DNA of 64,000 nt from Treponema socranskii subsp. buccale (GCF_024181585.1 NZ_CP054258.1:1240001-1304000), one strand, 5' to 3'. Counted from the stretch's first letter, positions 18,014 to 30,485 are shown. Translations and numbers: made by a program. The notes: a model not told the origin generated them from the sequence alone.

Positions 18014-18081
18014 AAATATGCCGCAGAAGCCGAATGAAAAATCGGCGCGGCTTTGAAATTTTAGGCGATCGCGGAGGAACT

Positions 18082-19116
18082 ATGGCAGGCGATGAAGTTA
18101 TCTTAAAAGCGGAAGACCTCGACGGGTACTTGACGCGGCAGGATCAAATCGATTTGGATGAGCTCGATAAAATGTACAAAGAAACGATGAAGTCGTTCGA
18201 TCCCGTAAACAAACAAAAGATCATCGATGCGTTCAACGCGATGGGACACAAAATGCAGGAAATCTGCGCCGGACACCCGCACATACGCGTCTATTCTTTC
18301 GTCACCGAAGAGGGTGCGCACGCCGAAGCGTCCCGCGTCATCTCCAAACTGCGCGATATAAATACGAGCCATCAGGAATTTATCTATTACAGCCAACGCG
18401 CGTATGAAATGCTGTTTCGTATGGCGTACACCGACGCGCATTCGTCGAAAAAAAATTATATGATCGTCAAAACGCCGGTAACCTATCCGGTGCAGAATTA
18501 CGCCGTCCACAAAATACCCGATATCGATTCGAAAATCGAAAACGCCGTGATGTGTGTCATGCTCCGCGGTGCACTGCTTCCGAGCATGATCATATCGAAA
18601 GAGATCGAAGAGTATTCGTCGCATGATTACGTAACGCCCTTTGCGCTTTTTAAAATCAGCCGTAACGATCAAAAATCGGAAGCGGATATGGAATACGTTT
18701 TGAATTTGAAAAAATCTTTTTTCAATCTCGAAGAACTCGACGGAAAGGATTTGATTTTCGCGGACCCGATGAATGCGACAGGCGGCTCTCTCGTCACCGT
18801 CGTAAAATATCTGCAGGGACAGGGTGTCCGTCCGAAATCGATTCAATTTTTTAACACGATTTCCGCGCTCAAAGGCAGTATCCGCGTTACGCGCGCCCTC
18901 GAAAACTGCACGTGCTATACGCTGTGGCTCGATCCCGCGCTCAACACGTCCGCATACATTATGCCGGGCTTGGGGGATGCGGGTGACCGCTTGAACGGCA
19001 CGGACGCAAAAGATTCGCCGCGCAATATCATGCAGCTCATCGCCGATTACGGAAGCAATATCGCAGGTTTGTACCGATCGCAGCTGTACAAAATCGAACA
19101 GACGGTGTTGGGTTGA
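18082..19116 (+). CDS. upp: Uracil phosphoribosyltransferase homologue with long N-terminal extension
   Basis: A 344-residue protein whose C-terminal ~200 residues follow uracil phosphoribosyltransferase: [18 protein letters not shown], the PRPP loop [12 protein letters not shown] near residue 228 and the uracil-binding [13 protein letters not shown] near 295. Normal Upp is about 208 residues; the first ~130 here (with [20 protein letters not shown]) have no counterpart that I recognise. The enzyme would make UMP from uracil and PRPP, matching the nearby pyrimidine-nucleoside phosphorylase. ATG 18082 follows GGAGG. The stop overlaps the start of the TPR lipoprotein. Confidence 0.82.
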   Translation: MAGDEVILKAEDLDGYLTRQDQIDLDELDKMYKETMKSFDPVNKQKIIDAFNAMGHKMQEICAGHPHIRVYSFVTEEGAHAEASRVISKLRDINTSHQEFIYYSQRAYEMLFRMAYTDAHSSKKNYMIVKTPVTYPVQNYAVHKIPDIDSKIENAVMCVMLRGALLPSMIISKEIEEYSSHDYVTPFALFKISRNDQKSEADMEYVLNLKKSFFNLEELDGKDLIFADPMNATGGSLVTVVKYLQGQGVRPKSIQFFNTISALKGSIRVTRALENCTCYTLWLDPALNTSAYIMPGLGDAGDRLNGTDAKDSPRNIMQLIADYGSNIAGLYRSQLYKIEQTVLG

Positions 19117-19877
19117 TGATGCGGAAAGCGGCTGTCCTTTTAGCGGCGTTGTTTGTCGTTTCGTGCAAAACGGGCGCGCATTTTCCGATCCCCGGAGAAG
19201 CTGCCGTCACCCGCTCATCCCTTGCCGCCGAATACATGGCGATCGCCGATGCGTACGCCGAACTCGAAAAATACGATAAAGCCGCTCCTTACTATAAGCG
19301 TGCAATGCAGGACGAAAGCCTCTATTGGACTGCGGTATACAAATTGGGCAGGATGTACGCGCTGTCGAAAAATTGGACGGAAGCCGAAAAAATCTACAAA
19401 CGGCTGCTCGAGCGCGACGCTCAAAACGTGAGCATACGGATGTCGCTTGCGTACATACAAGCGATGTCGGGCGATCTGGAAGGCGCAAAGGCGGCGTATA
19501 AAACGCTCGTCGATGAAAATCCGCAAAACGAAACGGTGCTCGTAAACTTCATCGCCGTTTTGCTTTCTCAAAAAGATACGGCCGGCGCGGAAGAAGCGAT
19601 CGCGCTCTTAAAAGAACGGTTTCCCGAAAGCGCATCCCTTGCCGATTACGAAAAGCGCTTGACCGATTCGAAAAAGGCGGCCGATGAAAAAGCTTCGAAA
19701 GGCGGCTCTGCGGATACAAAAGACGAAGCTTCGGAAGGAAACGCAGCGGATAAGACCTCAGCTCCTGCGGATAAAAGCGGAGCTGCCGACGGAAGCGGCG
19801 CGGACAAAAGTGCAGATGCGGTAAAAGGTGAGGCTTCTGCGGATACAAACGCATCGGCGGTAAAACGGAAGCTCTGA
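19116..19877 (+). CDS. TPR-repeat lipoprotein with low-complexity tail
   Basis: About 253 residues. Signal peptide [17 protein letters not shown] with Cys near residue 17, then four TPR-like repeats (AIADAYAELEKYDKAAPYYKR, AVYKLGRMYALSKNWTEAEK, IRMSLAYIQAMSGDLEGAK and one more), then a tail from about 185 rich in Ala, Asp, Ser, Gly and Lys with repeats of the form ADKS-A-DG. TPR domains bind partner proteins, here probably in the periplasm. Three start codons in a row (TTG 19113, ATG 19116, ATG 19119) are possible. It ends the ileS operon, convergent with the glycan locus. Confidence 0.8.
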   Translation: MMRKAAVLLAALFVVSCKTGAHFPIPGEAAVTRSSLAAEYMAIADAYAELEKYDKAAPYYKRAMQDESLYWTAVYKLGRMYALSKNWTEAEKIYKRLLERDAQNVSIRMSLAYIQAMSGDLEGAKAAYKTLVDENPQNETVLVNFIAVLLSQKDTAGAEEAIALLKERFPESASLADYEKRLTDSKKAADEKASKGGSADTKDEASEGNAADKTSAPADKSGAADGSGADKSADAVKGEASADTNASAVKRKL

Positions 19878-19924
19878 AGTCCGCGCAGTACCGCATATAA
19901 AGCGGATTTGTGTCAGGGGGCCGT

Positions 19925-20989
19925 TTACCTTTCGCCTTCGATCTCTTTTAAAATTTCATATAATTTTTTTGCCGAATTGTCGAGCGAATATTTTTCGAAA
20001 AGAGGGGCGGGGGATGAAACGGGTTCTGCAAGAAGCGCATCCAAATCGACGTCCGGCTTAAAGGGGTCGATATAGTGCGCGCAATCTCCGTATATTTCGG
20101 GTAAACTCGCGGCATTCGAGATGATGACGGGCGCGCCGCAAGAAAGCGCTTCGAGAGGCGGCAATCCGAAGCCTTCAAAGTACGACGGAAACACGAAGGC
20201 TTTACATTTTTTCATGAGTGCTTTCACTTCGCCGTCTGAAAGATAACCTGCAAGGATGATATTTTTTAATGATTTTATTTTTTCAAGTTCGGGAGGGATA
20301 ACGTTTTTAAGCATCGCACCCGAAACGACGAAAAGTTCGTTCGGGTAAAGCTCCGCATGCTCCATGATCCACTTGAGATTTTTCCGGAGCGAAAGGCTTC
20401 CGAGCGTAAAATAAAATTCTTTGTTTTTCAATCCGCCGATCTTTTCAAAGACGCTTTCATCTTCTTGTATCGCATCCATGTGATTTGAACCCGAGTAGAT
20501 AACGCGGATTTTTTCTTCGGGTACGCCGTAGTAATCCATAATTTGCTTTTTGCTGAAGTGCGACACGGTACAGATGAGGCGCGCTTTTTTGGCGATGCGC
20601 TTATACATCCTACACGTTTTCTTCATGATATATTTGTCTTTTGCCGTACGAAAATCTTCCGGAAAGACGCGGCAGTAGATGTCATGTAAAAAAACGATAT
20701 TGTGTCCCAAAAACGGTGTTCTGTTTCCGTAGTCGAGGCAAACCGAAGGATTTGCAAGCAGATAGAGATAGAGTTTGATTTTATTTATTGAAAAAAATGG
20801 GATTTTAAAAAGACTAACCGTACGCAGATTATTAAATCGGGGAACATCCGTCGATGCCGCAGGCGGGAGGACGAGCGTGAATTCGTTCGGAGAGGAAAGC
20901 GCGTCCAAGCGTTTTGTGATTTCATGCGCAAACCGTTCTATGCCGGTCAGTCTGTCGCTGTAGAAAAGTCCGTTGATTGCAATGTTCAT
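19925..20989 (-). CDS. Group 1 (GT4) glycosyltransferase
   Basis: A 354-residue GT-B glycosyltransferase. MNIAINGLFYSDRLTGIERFAHEI is the acceptor-side start with the glycine loop, and the donor side has FTLGSLSLRKNLKWIMEH, KAFVFPSYFEGFGLPPLEA and a E-x7-E type motif. It transfers a sugar from an NDP-sugar (unknown) to a growing surface glycan in the cytoplasm. ATG 20989 is preceded by TTGGAG; an upstream in-frame extension of 11 codons is not needed. It is the last gene of the minus-strand locus and follows the flippase gene by 20 nt. Confidence 0.88.
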   Translation of the reverse strand: MNIAINGLFYSDRLTGIERFAHEITKRLDALSSPNEFTLVLPPAASTDVPRFNNLRTVSLFKIPFFSINKIKLYLYLLANPSVCLDYGNRTPFLGHNIVFLHDIYCRVFPEDFRTAKDKYIMKKTCRMYKRIAKKARLICTVSHFSKKQIMDYYGVPEEKIRVIYSGSNHMDAIQEDESVFEKIGGLKNKEFYFTLGSLSLRKNLKWIMEHAELYPNELFVVSGAMLKNVIPPELEKIKSLKNIILAGYLSDGEVKALMKKCKAFVFPSYFEGFGLPPLEALSCGAPVIISNAASLPEIYGDCAHYIDPFKPDVDLDALLAEPVSSPAPLFEKYSLDNSAKKLYEILKEIEGER

Positions 20990-21009
20990 AGTTTTTACTC
21001 CAAGGAAAC

Positions 21010-22749
21010 TCACACCCGGCAAGCCTTACCGTTTTCGATTTTAATTTTAAAATCGCAGTTTTCGAGCGTCGAAAGCCGGTGCGCTATCGAAATGATCGTT
21101 ATTTCGCCTTTCAATTTCAGTATTGTCGACGTTATGCTTTTTTCCGTTTCGTTGTCGAGAGCGCTCGTCGCTTCATCCAAAACGAGTACCGACGGGTTTG
21201 CATACAATGCCCGCGCGATTCCGATGCGCTGCTTTTGTCCGCCGGAAAGCAGTGCGCCGCGCTCTCCGACCCGCGTATTTTCTTTTTCACTCAGCGTTTC
21301 GACAAAATCGGAAAGTTCCGCCATTTTCAATACCTTGCGTATGCGTGCTTCGGAAACTTTGTCCGCCGGAATACCGAGTGCGATATTTTCGCGGATCGAA
21401 CCGTCGATCAAATAGATCGACTGCGGCACATACGCGATATTGCAAAGCCATGACGAAATATCGTCGTAAATATTTTTTCCGTCGACGAGGATCGCTCCGC
21501 TTTCGGGCGGCAGAAGTCCGAGCAGTATGTCGACAAATGTCGTCTTTCCCGCGCCCGACGCGCCGACGATTCCGACGAAGCTTCCCTTGGGAATTGAAAA
21601 AGAAATATTTTTGAATACGGTCTTTTTCGTGTTCGGATAGGAAAACGTCAGATCCCGTACGGTGATTTCCTTATCAAAGGACATTTTTTTTACGGCCGCA
21701 TGCAAGCGCTTTTGCTCATCTTTATCTTTTTCGTTTTTGATTGCGAGCAGGTCGTCGTACATTTCGTTGAACAGCGGCATATTGAATTTTATCGTATTGA
21801 ACAAACTGATGATTCTGTTGACGCTCGGCATAAGACGCACTGCGGCAAGCCCCAAAACGCCGAGGGAAGGTACGATCGACTGAGGATCGACTCCCGCCAT
21901 GATTTTTACGATTACGAGCAGGAGTATGCCGCACACACCCGTAAGCTCGACAATGACGCGCGGCAGCTTATCGATAAACATGAATTCCCGCGCCGTATCG
22001 GAGTATTTCGTATAAGCGGCGGAAAACATTTTACAAAAGTAGTTTTCATTTTGCATCACTTTGGTTTCTTTGACGGAACCCAAGCCCTGCAAAAGCCATT
22101 TCGTATAGTCGGCCATGCAGACGTTTTGAATTTCACCCTGTCTGGTGATGCGTTTTCTGAAATATTTTAAAATCAATATGATGAGCGGCGCGATGACGCA
22201 CAGAGATGCGAGCGCGATGATCCAATCCATTACAAGCAGCATGATCCAGATGATAAAAACCGTTATCACTTCGGTTATAACCGACAGTGCGGAGACGAGA
22301 ATATCGGCGAAAACGATGCGTCCGCCCGCCGTTATGTTCCTCTGCAGCACGGAAGAATTGATGCTTACATGGTAGAGATACGGCTTTCGTAAATAATAGG
22401 CGTAGAGACGTTCCGTGTAGTCTTTTTGATTATCGAGCGAAAAGCGAAGATGCAGTTTTGTCTGAATAATAAGCGCAAGACTTTTTACACAATAGAAAAC
22501 GATAAGAGCACCTGCACACAAAACGATAAAGCTCCGATGCGATTTTATTCCGAAAACGGAAATGATATCGAAAATCTTTTTGTGGTTTTCAAGCCAGTCC
22601 GGCCGGCCGATGATATTTATGAGAGGGTAGAGCGCACCGATACCGACCGCTTCGAATGCCGCACCGATAAACATAAAACAGATGAGTATAAAACACATAC
22701 GCATCTGTTTGGGAGTAAGGATTGTAAATATTTTCAAAAAAGATTTCAT
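21010..22749 (-). CDS. ABC exporter (fused permease-ATPase), glycan or lipid flippase type
   Basis: A 579-residue half-transporter: six membrane helices in the first ~320 residues, then an ATPase domain with Walker A GASGAGKTT, Q-loop VPQSIYLIDGSI, signature LLSGGQKQRIGIARAL, Walker B VLVLDEATSALD and H-loop SIAHRLS. All catalytic residues are intact, so a homodimer should work. Similar proteins (MsbA, PglK, Wzk) flip lipid-linked oligosaccharides. Its place between glycosyltransferases implies export of the locus product. A promoter (22820-22848) sits directly upstream. Confidence 0.9.
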   Translation of the reverse strand: MKSFLKIFTILTPKQMRMCFILICFMFIGAAFEAVGIGALYPLINIIGRPDWLENHKKIFDIISVFGIKSHRSFIVLCAGALIVFYCVKSLALIIQTKLHLRFSLDNQKDYTERLYAYYLRKPYLYHVSINSSVLQRNITAGGRIVFADILVSALSVITEVITVFIIWIMLLVMDWIIALASLCVIAPLIILILKYFRKRITRQGEIQNVCMADYTKWLLQGLGSVKETKVMQNENYFCKMFSAAYTKYSDTAREFMFIDKLPRVIVELTGVCGILLLVIVKIMAGVDPQSIVPSLGVLGLAAVRLMPSVNRIISLFNTIKFNMPLFNEMYDDLLAIKNEKDKDEQKRLHAAVKKMSFDKEITVRDLTFSYPNTKKTVFKNISFSIPKGSFVGIVGASGAGKTTFVDILLGLLPPESGAILVDGKNIYDDISSWLCNIAYVPQSIYLIDGSIRENIALGIPADKVSEARIRKVLKMAELSDFVETLSEKENTRVGERGALLSGGQKQRIGIARALYANPSVLVLDEATSALDNETEKSITSTILKLKGEITIISIAHRLSTLENCDFKIKIENGKACRV

Positions 22750-22819
22750 GGTTTTGTTATCCGCTGCCGGTTGCCGGTCGTTTTTACCGCATCCGATTCC
22801 TTATCTGAACTGATACGGA

Positions 22820-22848
22820 AGTATATCCTAAAATTGGGATTTTGTCAG
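22820..22848 (-). promoter_or_regulatory. Promoter upstream of the ABC flippase
   Basis: On the minus strand CTGACA (22848-22843), 17 nt, TATACT (22825-22820), about 70 nt before the flippase ATG. It would allow the flippase and last glycosyltransferase to be transcribed separately from the upstream 9-kb part of the locus. Confidence 0.55.
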
Positions 22849-22850
22849 AC

Positions 22851-23771
22851 TTATGTCCTAAGCAACTTCGGTATATAGCGTTTTGTCTTCGGGAACAGGA
22901 GCGGATTCAACCAGATGAAAAACAATGCTGTTTTTATAATAAAAAGTTTAAAACGGTTTGCGCCGTGTTTTCGAAAAAAATAAATCCTCGATAAATTATA
23001 ATTGATAAAAGAAAAAGTTGAAAATATGCGAACAGTATCCGGTATCTCTTTTTTTGATGACGCGCCGTTCAGATGAATGATCTTGGGACCGTCGATTAAA
23101 AGCCGCTTTTTTCCTTGCCGCGCAAGCCGGTATTGAAGATCCGTTTCTTCGCAGTACATAAAATAACGCTCGTCAAAATACGCATATTCATCGTTTTTTA
23201 AGAAAAGATCCGCACCGATTATACTGTCTACTTCGCCGAGTAGTTTTTCTTTCGGCGAATTCTGATTATACGAGAATATCCGTTTTCGAAATAAAACATT
23301 GAGTAGTGTGAGCTTAAACGTCCCGTACAGGGCTTTTATCGTATCTTTCATAACGGAATCGATATCGGGAAAATCTCCGTATGAATGAATGATATGCCCC
23401 TGTGTATCGAGCAGGTTTGCCCCGAGCGCACCGATTGTATCCTTATCGATTGCATTTTCCCAGTAATCAAAAAATGTTTTTACCGCATTATTTAATAAAA
23501 TCGTATCGCTGTTCAAATAAAAAACGTATTTTCCTTTGGCGGCGGCAAGGGCGCGGTTGTTTGCCGTTCCGAAGCCGAGATTTGCATTATTTTCTATTAA
23601 GCTGACTTGCGGGAATTCCGTGCGGATCATATCCTGAGAACCGTCTTTGGAACCGTTGTCTGAGACAATTACTTCGAAGTTTATCCCTTGTGTCTTTTCA
23701 TATATTGACAGGAGACAGTTTTTTGTGAGTTCACGGGTGTTGTAATTTACGATGATAACGGAAACGTCCAT
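22851..23771 (-). CDS. Family 2 glycosyltransferase (rhamnosyl/mannosyl-type)
   Basis: A 306-residue GT-A enzyme. VSVIIVNYNTRELTKNCLLSI and EVIVSDNGSKDGSQDMI form the nucleotide-sugar fold; YVFYLNSDTILL carries the DxD-like metal motif (NSD), and FDERYFMYCEETDLQYRL is the conserved acceptor/catalytic (ED-x-D-x-R) block. This set is typical of rhamnosyltransferase-like GT2 proteins, so dTDP-rhamnose (see rfbD at 48.5 kb) is a plausible donor, but this is inference. The C-terminal ~50 residues form amphipathic or membrane-associating helices. ATG 23771 has GGAAGG just upstream. Confidence 0.88.
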   Translation of the reverse strand: MDVSVIIVNYNTRELTKNCLLSIYEKTQGINFEVIVSDNGSKDGSQDMIRTEFPQVSLIENNANLGFGTANNRALAAAKGKYVFYLNSDTILLNNAVKTFFDYWENAIDKDTIGALGANLLDTQGHIIHSYGDFPDIDSVMKDTIKALYGTFKLTLLNVLFRKRIFSYNQNSPKEKLLGEVDSIIGADLFLKNDEYAYFDERYFMYCEETDLQYRLARQGKKRLLIDGPKIIHLNGASSKKEIPDTVRIFSTFSFINYNLSRIYFFRKHGANRFKLFIIKTALFFIWLNPLLFPKTKRYIPKLLRT

Positions 23772-23799
23772 CCTTCCGGTCCTGTAATAAAATTATTTT

Positions 23800-23883
23800 T
23801 TAGTTAGCGATTAACTGTGAAAAAATTGAAAATACCGATATCGAAGCGAAAAGTCCTGCGCAGATATAGTTATATAATTTCAT
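23800..23883 (-). CDS. Possible 27-residue hydrophobic peptide
   Basis: In the 182-bp gap a minus-strand frame reads MKLYNYICAGLFASISVFS... and ends LIAN at TAA 23800. It would be one membrane helix with a charged start. There is no ribosome-binding site, but TATAAT lies 5 nt before the ATG with TTGCGC further upstream, so it could only be expressed as a leaderless message. Chance is a real alternative. Confidence 0.25.
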   Translation of the reverse strand: MKLYNYICAGLFASISVFSIFSQLIAN

Positions 23884-23953
23884 GGCGGATTATAGTAACA
23901 CAGAAATAAGGGCTGCGCAATGAGTATTCCCGTCGTGTCGCCCATGTGCGCTG

Positions 23954-25081
23954 TTATTGGTGAACCGTTTGCTGTTTCAGCGTTTTTTGCGCGCTTTCAA
24001 CGGCCGCTTTGAACTCGCGGATAAAGCGTTCTTCGGAAAAGGAGGCGGCGTGTTGTGCGATTGTTTCGCTTTTAAATGCACCCTTTTTATCGAGCGCTTC
24101 AAAGCGTTCGATCGCCGCTTGTGCGGAACTTGCCGTCTGTTCCGAAAAAAAGACACCGGTTTCTCCGTCTTCGACCGTTTCGCAAGCTCCGCCTTTTCCG
24201 TAGGCGATGACGGGCCTTCCGCAGGCTTGTGCTTCAAGCGGCACAAGTCCGAAATCTTCTTCCGCGCAAAAGATGAGCGCTTTGCAGTTTTGCAGGTATG
24301 CGCACAGTTTTTCATCGCTTATCCTGCCGGTAAACGTGATGTTTTTTGCACCCGCCGCGCGTTTTTTTAACCTTTTTTCTTCCGAGCCCGAACCGATGAC
24401 GACGAGATTTTTTCCGAGCGCTTTGCAGGCGTCTAAAGCGATATCGATTCGCTTATACGGAACGAGGCGCGAAAAGGCGACGTAATAATCGAGAGACGGA
24501 TTTTTTATCGGCGTAAATCTTTTCAGATTTACCGGCGAATAGATTACTTCGGCATCCAGATTCCAAAATTTTTTGATTCGCCGCGAGATGTATTTCGAAT
24601 TGGCGATTATTTTATCGATACGCTGACTGGAAATATAATCCCATGCCCTGATTTCGCTCATCCATTTGTCCATAAAAAAACGGGTGATGCGGCCGCTTCG
24701 CTTTCGGTAATCGAAAAAGAGATCCCACGCGTAACGCATCGGCGTATGTACGTATGCGATGTGCGGCACATCGGGCGGCGTGATGACGCCTTTTGCGCAC
24801 GATGAAGACGAGCAGATGACGAGATCGTAGTTTGAAAAGTCAAACGATTCGAATGCTTTCGGCATAAATTTTAAAAGCTTTGTGTACAGCTTCGTCGCGA
24901 ACGGAAGCTTTTGAAGCGGGCTCGTGAAAATTGTATTGTTTAGAAAATGATTTCCGATTTTTCGTTTATCGTATACGAGCGTAAAGATGTCGGCGTCGGG
25001 ATAGATTTTTAAAAGCAATTCGACAAAGGATTCCGCACCTCCGTAAGTGACAAGCCAGTCGTGTACGATCGCAACTTTCAC
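23954..25081 (-). CDS. Group 1 (GT4) glycosyltransferase, mannosyltransferase-like
   Basis: A 375-residue GT-B enzyme beginning MKVAIVHDWLVTYGGAESFVE. The block HTPMRYAWDLFFDYRK followed by NSKYISRRIKKFWN is characteristic of WbaZ-like mannosyltransferases, and KALIFCAEEDFGLVPLEAQACGRPVIAY is the donor-binding E-x7-E motif. It probably adds a hexose during glycan assembly on the cytoplasmic face. It follows the DUF2147 gene by 9 nt and is co-transcribed with it. The donor is inferred from resemblance only. Confidence 0.88.
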   Translation of the reverse strand: MKVAIVHDWLVTYGGAESFVELLLKIYPDADIFTLVYDKRKIGNHFLNNTIFTSPLQKLPFATKLYTKLLKFMPKAFESFDFSNYDLVICSSSSCAKGVITPPDVPHIAYVHTPMRYAWDLFFDYRKRSGRITRFFMDKWMSEIRAWDYISSQRIDKIIANSKYISRRIKKFWNLDAEVIYSPVNLKRFTPIKNPSLDYYVAFSRLVPYKRIDIALDACKALGKNLVVIGSGSEEKRLKKRAAGAKNITFTGRISDEKLCAYLQNCKALIFCAEEDFGLVPLEAQACGRPVIAYGKGGACETVEDGETGVFFSEQTASSAQAAIERFEALDKKGAFKSETIAQHAASFSEERFIREFKAAVESAQKTLKQQTVHQ

Positions 25082-25090
25082 GGTTTTCTC

Positions 25091-25717
25091 CTATCGTATG
25101 CCCGATGCTTCGGCCTTTGTCGCCGCAGGCCACAGCTGTGTTATGCCGATGCCGACGCCGCGAAGCGAACCGCGCATTTTAATATAATCGCGTTTATACC
25201 GTTTGCCGTCCGCTTTACAAAACGTGATTTTGCAGCGAAAACAATTTCCGTCGTCGGGGTTTATGATATAGCCTCTCTTCCATCGACCCGTTCCCGCATT
25301 TTTAAGACCGTAAATCCACGTCGGACCGAATATCGGTTTTTTGTCGAGTTTGCCTTTTTCGGGAAAATCGGGGTAGGGGCCTCGTGCTCGGAAAGCGATG
25401 CTTTCGTTCGTCGCATCCTTTGCCGAAAGGATGACGCCGTACAATATGCCGTCCTGTACGAACATGTGCCAGCCGCACAGCGCTTCTCCCGTGCGCTGAT
25501 TTGTCGCAATCCAATAGCCTTCGACGGGATCGCTTCCTTCATACTCTCTGTCGATCGGAGTATTTCGGTCGAAGGTCGACTCATCGTCATCCGAGTCGAA
25601 AGGTTCGGCATAACCGGGCGCCGATTCGTAATAATCGTACGGTTCGGGGGAAGAGGCGTAAAGCAAACCGACACAGATTGCCGCAACGAGGACTGCGGCA
25701 ATTTTTTTTGCATGCAT
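25091..25717 (-). CDS. Secreted DUF2147 family protein
   Basis: A 208-residue exported protein: signal peptide MHAKKIAAVLVAAICVGLLYASS, an acidic linker (about 25-60, YDYYESAPGY...DSDDDES), then the DUF2147 domain from about 66 (VEGYWIATNQRTGEALCGWHMF...) to KMRGSLRGVGIGITQLW. The family is a small periplasmic beta-barrel of unknown role, often next to envelope genes. ATG 25717 has GAGGAG upstream; the frame could extend further, but only this start gives a signal peptide. Placement inside a glycan operon is unusual. Confidence 0.82.
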   Translation of the reverse strand: MHAKKIAAVLVAAICVGLLYASSPEPYDYYESAPGYAEPFDSDDDESTFDRNTPIDREYEGSDPVEGYWIATNQRTGEALCGWHMFVQDGILYGVILSAKDATNESIAFRARGPYPDFPEKGKLDKKPIFGPTWIYGLKNAGTGRWKRGYIINPDDGNCFRCKITFCKADGKRYKRDYIKMRGSLRGVGIGITQLWPAATKAEASGIR

Positions 25718-25742
25718 AAAAATCTCCTCGTGCGATACACAA

Positions 25743-26378
25743 CTAGTCGGCAAAAAAATGCTCTTCGATCTGCAGGCAGAGCGCGTGATATATGGGTAAG
25801 TGCAGTTCCTGAATTTTATAGGTTTCGTTTTCAGGTACGACGATCGCGGCGTCGGCGAGAGGCGCGAGCTTTCCGCCGGTTTTGCCGGAAAGCGCAATCG
25901 TTTTCATCCCTTTCGCTTTTGCGACGACTGCCGCATAGACGACGTCTTTTGCGTTTCCGCTCGTCGAAATGCCTAAAAAAACGTCGCCCGCTTTGCCGTA
26001 GCCGTTAAGCTGCTGCGCAAAGAGCGCGTTGCCGTCGACGTCGTTTAAGCTTGCCGTCATGACGGCGCTTTGGTTTGCGAGCGAAATTGCGGGAAGCGAG
26101 CCTTCGAGTTTATCCGAAAGATATGCACCTGCATCGGCGTCGATTGCGGTAAGCGCGTCGATAAACGATTTTTCGATCCGGCGTTTTTTTACAAAGCTTT
26201 TTAAAAGCTCTCCGCAGATGTGATCGCTGTCGGCGGCGCTTCCGCCGTTTCCTGCGATGAGGAGTTTCCCGCCGTGTTCATAGCAGGTTTTGATAAGCTC
26301 GGACGCGAGCCGGATATCTTTTTCGCATACCGAAAGAGAGGGGTATCGCGACAGCAAAACGGAAATATAATCTATCAT
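25743..26378 (-). CDS. gmhA: Phosphoheptose isomerase (SIS domain)
   Basis: A 211-residue SIS-domain protein. LLIAGNGGSAADSDHICGELLKSF is the GmhA signature, and DVFLGISTSGNAKDVVYA and HLPIYHALCLQIEEHFF complete the active site. GmhA converts sedoheptulose-7-phosphate to heptose-7-phosphate, the first step to ADP- or GDP-heptose. No other heptose gene (gmhB, hldE) lies in the window. ATG 26378 (MIDYISV) is preferred over an upstream ATG at 26414. It lies between glycosyltransferases, so a heptose may be part of the glycan. Confidence 0.88.
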   Translation of the reverse strand: MIDYISVLLSRYPSLSVCEKDIRLASELIKTCYEHGGKLLIAGNGGSAADSDHICGELLKSFVKKRRIEKSFIDALTAIDADAGAYLSDKLEGSLPAISLANQSAVMTASLNDVDGNALFAQQLNGYGKAGDVFLGISTSGNAKDVVYAAVVAKAKGMKTIALSGKTGGKLAPLADAAIVVPENETYKIQELHLPIYHALCLQIEEHFFAD

Positions 26379-26442
26379 ACTGTCGATTATATCGCATCGA
26401 GAGCGAAAAAACAATCACCCGCGCTATGCGTGTCGATACGAT

Positions 26443-27501
26443 CTATGCGCGGTAAAAATCGAGTGCGGCCGATATGATGTCGGCGGATTTTTTATACGAA
26501 TAGCGGTCGGGAAGGGGCGGAAGCGGTGTCGCATCGTTTGCGCAAAAAACGAGCTTTTCGGCCAAATCGTCCGAATCGCCTGATCTGAAAAAGGTGACGG
26601 GAAATCCCTCGTATATCTCTTTGAACACCGGGATGTCCGATATGAGCGCTTTCGTTCCGAGCGACAGCGCTTCGAGCGGCGGGAGACCGAAACCTTCATA
26701 GAGCGAAGGCTGAACGAGAAGCGTCGATGTCCGATAGAGTTCTAAAAGTTCTGCATCCGAAATGCGCCCGGTAAAGCGGACGGCGCCTTCGGGAAGGGAG
26801 GCAATTTCGCGGGCAACAGTCGTGTCGCGTGTTCGAAAATTATCGGCGTTTCCGGCGATGACGAGCGGCATATCGAAGCCCGTTTTCCGCGCTTTTTTCA
26901 GTGCGCCAAGCAAAACGGAAAGCCCCTTGTGTTTTTTTATATTGCCGACAAAGAGCAACTGTCTGATTTTGTGCACGACCTGAGAAGGTTTCGAAGACAG
27001 CCATTCCGGAAGTGCGCTGTATGTGACGACGATCGAGCATTTTTTGCAGTCAAGCGTCGCTCTGATGCGGTCTCTCGAAAATTCGGAAACGGTAAAGACT
27101 GCGCGGGATTTGTCGAGCGCGCGCTGATAAAAGTATTTCCGTGCGGCGACTCCCGCTTTCGATGTAAGGCCGGGAACGTCGAGAAAGACGACGTCGTGGA
27201 TCGTCGAAAAAACGGGGATTTCGATACCGGACGGAATATTGCAATAAGGCGTATAGTACACATCGCACGAATTGATTTTTTTGCGCAATTCGCGCGGAAA
27301 GGCAAAGCGTTCGGCAAGCGAAAAGGTTTTGACGCGGCATTCGGCGGTTTCCGCATTTTCGTATTTTCCGAACGGAGCGATCGCTTCGGTATTTCCGAAA
27401 ATAAAGCATTCGTTTTTTTCCAAAAAATACGGCAAAAGAGATGCGATATAAGTGCCGATTCCGCCCGAACCGAGCATGCGCGCATCGACGGCGATTTTCA
27501 T
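26443..27501 (-). CDS. Group 1 (GT4) glycosyltransferase
   Basis: A 352-residue GT-B enzyme. MKIAVDARMLGSGGIGTYIASLLPYF is the acceptor-side start, STIHDVVFLDVPG and AVFTVSEFSRDRI mid-motifs, LLFVGNIKKHKGLSVLLGAL and LLVQPSLYEGFGLPPLEALSLG the donor side. It resembles mannosyl-type GT4 proteins of O-antigen loci. It starts 3 nt after the PntC-transaminase stop, so it is translated from the same message. Confidence 0.88.
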   Translation of the reverse strand: MKIAVDARMLGSGGIGTYIASLLPYFLEKNECFIFGNTEAIAPFGKYENAETAECRVKTFSLAERFAFPRELRKKINSCDVYYTPYCNIPSGIEIPVFSTIHDVVFLDVPGLTSKAGVAARKYFYQRALDKSRAVFTVSEFSRDRIRATLDCKKCSIVVTYSALPEWLSSKPSQVVHKIRQLLFVGNIKKHKGLSVLLGALKKARKTGFDMPLVIAGNADNFRTRDTTVAREIASLPEGAVRFTGRISDAELLELYRTSTLLVQPSLYEGFGLPPLEALSLGTKALISDIPVFKEIYEGFPVTFFRSGDSDDLAEKLVFCANDATPLPPLPDRYSYKKSADIISAALDFYRA

Positions 27502-27504
27502 CGA

Positions 27505-30470
<2,966 letters not shown>

Positions 30471-30485
30471 AGGTACCGCCTTAAG

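Noticed and set aside
19700-19877. Minisatellite in the TPR lipoprotein tail
   Set aside because: The repeats are approximate at the DNA level (Ala/Asp/Lys/Ser-rich codons) and do not form exact tandem units that could slip.
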